Shown: positions 62,563 to 64,000 of the stretch, one piece after another | Numbering within the stretch: position 1 is the first letter of the stretch | Layout of the letters: every line of letters begins with the position of its first letter | Source: Allacma fusca | Taxonomy: Eukaryota; Arthropoda; Collembola; Symphypleona; Sminthuridae | Length of the DNA: 64,000 nucleotides | Assembly: GCA_947179485.1 (NCBI GenBank) | Contig: OX359250.1 | Span: 36,362,783-36,426,782, forward strand | Reading direction: 5' to 3' | Translations under genes and position numbers: made by a program | Notes under the pieces: generated by a model | What the model was told of the DNA's origin: nothing | The model's input: the letters and a program-made list of their open reading frames with translations, nothing else | Database searches by the model: none

Positions 62563-62577
62563 CTCAGTATTTAAATG

Positions 62578-62960
62578 AAGGGAAAGTGGAGGGAAAGTGG
62601 AGGGAAAGTGGAGGGAAAGTGGAGGGTATGTAATTGTAGGTTGAGTGGGGGGAAAGTGGAGGGGTATGTAATTGTAGGTTAAGTGGAGGGGTATATAATT
62701 GAAGGGGAAGTGGAGGGAAAGTGGAGGGAAGTTGAGGGAAAATGGAAAGAAAGTGGAGGGAAAGTGGAGGGGAATGTAATTGAAGGGTAAGCGGACGGGA
62801 AGTGGAGGGGAATGTAATTGAAGGGCAAGTGGAGGGGAATGTAATTGAGGGGTAAGCGGAGGGTAAGTGGTGGGGAGTGTAATATAATGTGAGGTGGAGG
62901 TTAAGTGGTGTGGAAATGGAGGGGAAAGGAAGTGGACTGGAGGTGGAGGGGAAATAATGG
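62578..62960 (+). repeat. right arm: GGAGGGAAAGTGG tandem repeats
   Basis: GGAGGGAAAGT units at 62589-62625, then blocks of GTATGTAATTGTAGGTT or GAATGTAATTGAAGGG alternating with AAGTGGAGGG. This is the reverse complement of the left-arm words (CCACTTTCCCTCC, CCCCTTCAA), with ATGTAATT where the left arm has AAATACTC or AAATACAT. Confidence 0.9.
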
Positions 62961-63080
62961 GATGGAGAGTATAGATGTAGTACGTATGGTAGTACGTACG
63001 TGGAGATTAGTGTAAGGGGAGCGGAAGGTGTGGTCAAGTTAAGGGAAATGGGGGAATTATGGCTGTTGTGAGTATTGAGC

Positions 63081-63151
63081 GACAGCGCTAAATAGCCGGT
63101 CTGTATTCTAAGCATTTTTTATTTTAGCCGGTTAGGAAGTTTCACCGACGA
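63081..63151 (-). repeat. right terminal inverted repeat
   Basis: Reverse complement begins TCGTCGGTGAAACTTCC and aligns with the left end through the second ACCGGCTA and TAGCGC. Confidence 0.85.
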
Positions 63152-63295
63152 TATGAAGCATAAGAAAAACCCCTAAATTCATTTTCACCTTTTTGGCACA
63201 ATTTCATTACTGGAGGAATAATTGAAATTCCAAATATGCACTAAATCCAGTGCATACTAAAAGAAAAAATGCGGAGTGCCGACGAGGAAGGATTT

Positions 63296-63298
<3 letters not shown>

Positions 63299-63341
<43 letters not shown>
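63299..63341. repeat. (GA)n microsatellite
   Basis: About 21 uninterrupted GA units, 150 bp outside the foldback element. Confidence 0.97.
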
Positions 63342-63344
<3 letters not shown>

Positions 63345-63720
63345 ACAGTGAGTTGGCCGTAAAGCTCTGTCACTGAACTCCCACAAAGTGAGATACCAGA
63401 AATGTGGGAATGAGAAACTATTGTCACAGATGTGACTGTAAATATATGCAGTTTCTGCTGGGAATGAATAATAGGGAAAATTCAAGACAGTTACTCAGAG
63501 CTTCTATCAAGTTTAATTGTATGCACACAACGTCCTCTATAAAGTCGCTCCTTTGTTGGTTGAAAGTAAAAGGAACGAGTAACGAGTGCTATCATGTTCA
63601 GGGTACACACAATCATTTCATACCCTCCCCCTCCAACCTCAATAAAAATTATTAGATTTCAAAATAGTTTTTTGTTATTTGTTTTGTATTTTCTGTAATT
63701 ATTTTAATGTAATTACACTA

Positions 63721-63855
63721 TTTTCTTATTTCTAGTGTTCAAAAATATTTTCTTATTGCTAGTGTTCAAAAATATTTTCTTATTGCTAGTGTTCAAAAAT
63801 ATTTTCTTATTGCTAGTGTTCAAAAATATTTTCTTATTGCTAGTGTTCAAAAATA
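63721..63855. repeat. 27-bp tandem repeat, five copies
   Basis: The unit begins TTTTCTTATTGC and continues TAGTGTTC-AAAAATA. Copies start at 63721, 63748, 63775, 63802 and 63829. The first differs by one base (TTTC for TTGC); the other four are identical, and a truncated, mutated copy follows. Confidence 0.97.
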
Positions 63856-64000
63856 TTTCCTTTAATGTTTATAGACCACAATATCTTTAAAAAAAATTGA
63901 CATTACGGAAAAAGTCCAGTGCTTATATTATTCTCACTGAAAGCATGAGCTAGAATAATTATTGTATTTCGCATTAAAATTTTTAGCAATGTCCCCAATA

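Larger units (their letters stand above)
61631..63151. mobile_element. 1.5-kb foldback-type transposable element
   Basis: Both ends start TCGTCGG, then AAACTTCCTAACCGGCTA (two differences in the next positions), and similarity continues for about 70 bp to a second ACCGGCTA and TAGCGC. TA lies on each side (61629-61630, 63152-63153). CCGGCTATA-like motifs repeat near the left end (61651, 61682, 61719) and twice at the right (63094, 63127). Inside are two arms: + strand C/T-rich tandem repeats (61769-62562) and G/A-rich tandem repeats (62578-62960) that are mutually complementary, meeting at about 62570. No transposase is seen, so it would be non-autonomous. Frames on both strands (61757-62143 +, 62564-63115 -) are Pro/Ser/Leu-rich translations of the arms. 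Confidence 0.85.

Noticed and set aside
62564..63115. 183-aa - strand frame, Pro/Ser/Thr/Leu-rich, mucin-like
   Set aside because: It is the translation of the right arm of the foldback element; the left arm gives a similar peptide on the other strand.

Overview
The window looks like intergenic or intronic DNA from an animal, most likely an invertebrate. An arthropod or crustacean with a repeat-rich genome is my guess, not a demonstration. Reasons: no dense coding, AT-rich background, many long (GA)n, (CT)n and (CA)n microsatellites, minisatellites, MITE-like short inverted-repeat elements and one possible decayed Ty1/copia fragment. I found no complete gene, rRNA, tRNA or CRISPR array. Most long open frames lie in purine- or pyrimidine-rich repeats, where stop codons are rare.

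Layout. 1-20 kb: unique-looking spacer with microsatellites, a purine-rich tract (6.96-7.51 kb), GAAAGT/GAAAGC-rich tracts (8.9-10.7 kb), a degenerate T-rich minisatellite relic (15.65-16.6 kb) and a degenerate repeat (19.75-20.03 kb). 20-31 kb: minisatellites at 20.94, 25.08 and 27.77-28.25 kb, and an AT-rich stretch without the common motif (26.1-27.7 kb). 31-50 kb: several MITE-like copies (best at 32.4, 38.4, 39.7, 48.0 and 48.8 kb), a hairpin-rich cluster at 44.2-44.85 kb, a GAACTCGACT satellite at 46.56-47.31 kb and a 30-bp array at 49.86-50.6 kb. 51-55.5 kb: an island of different texture with short exon-like ORFs and the possible copia relic. 56-64 kb: more MITEs, a 170-bp GA tract, a 1.5-kb foldback element at 61631-63151 and a 27-bp tandem repeat at 63721-63855.

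Two signals stand out. First, the nonamer GGAGAAAGT (or its complement ACTTTCTCC) occurs about 63 times by my hand count, on both strands, mostly as isolated copies, against about 0.5 expected for this base composition. It is nearly absent from 44.8 to 59.6 kb. Second, the element at 61631-63151 has about 70-bp inverted ends, TA on both flanks, repeated CCGGCTA motifs near the ends, and two long arms of mutually complementary tandem repeats. That is the architecture of foldback transposons. A third, weaker theme is a degenerate family of about 110-175-bp elements with ends like TA-CAGTG(A)ACTCTCC. The nonamer may derive from the ends of this family.
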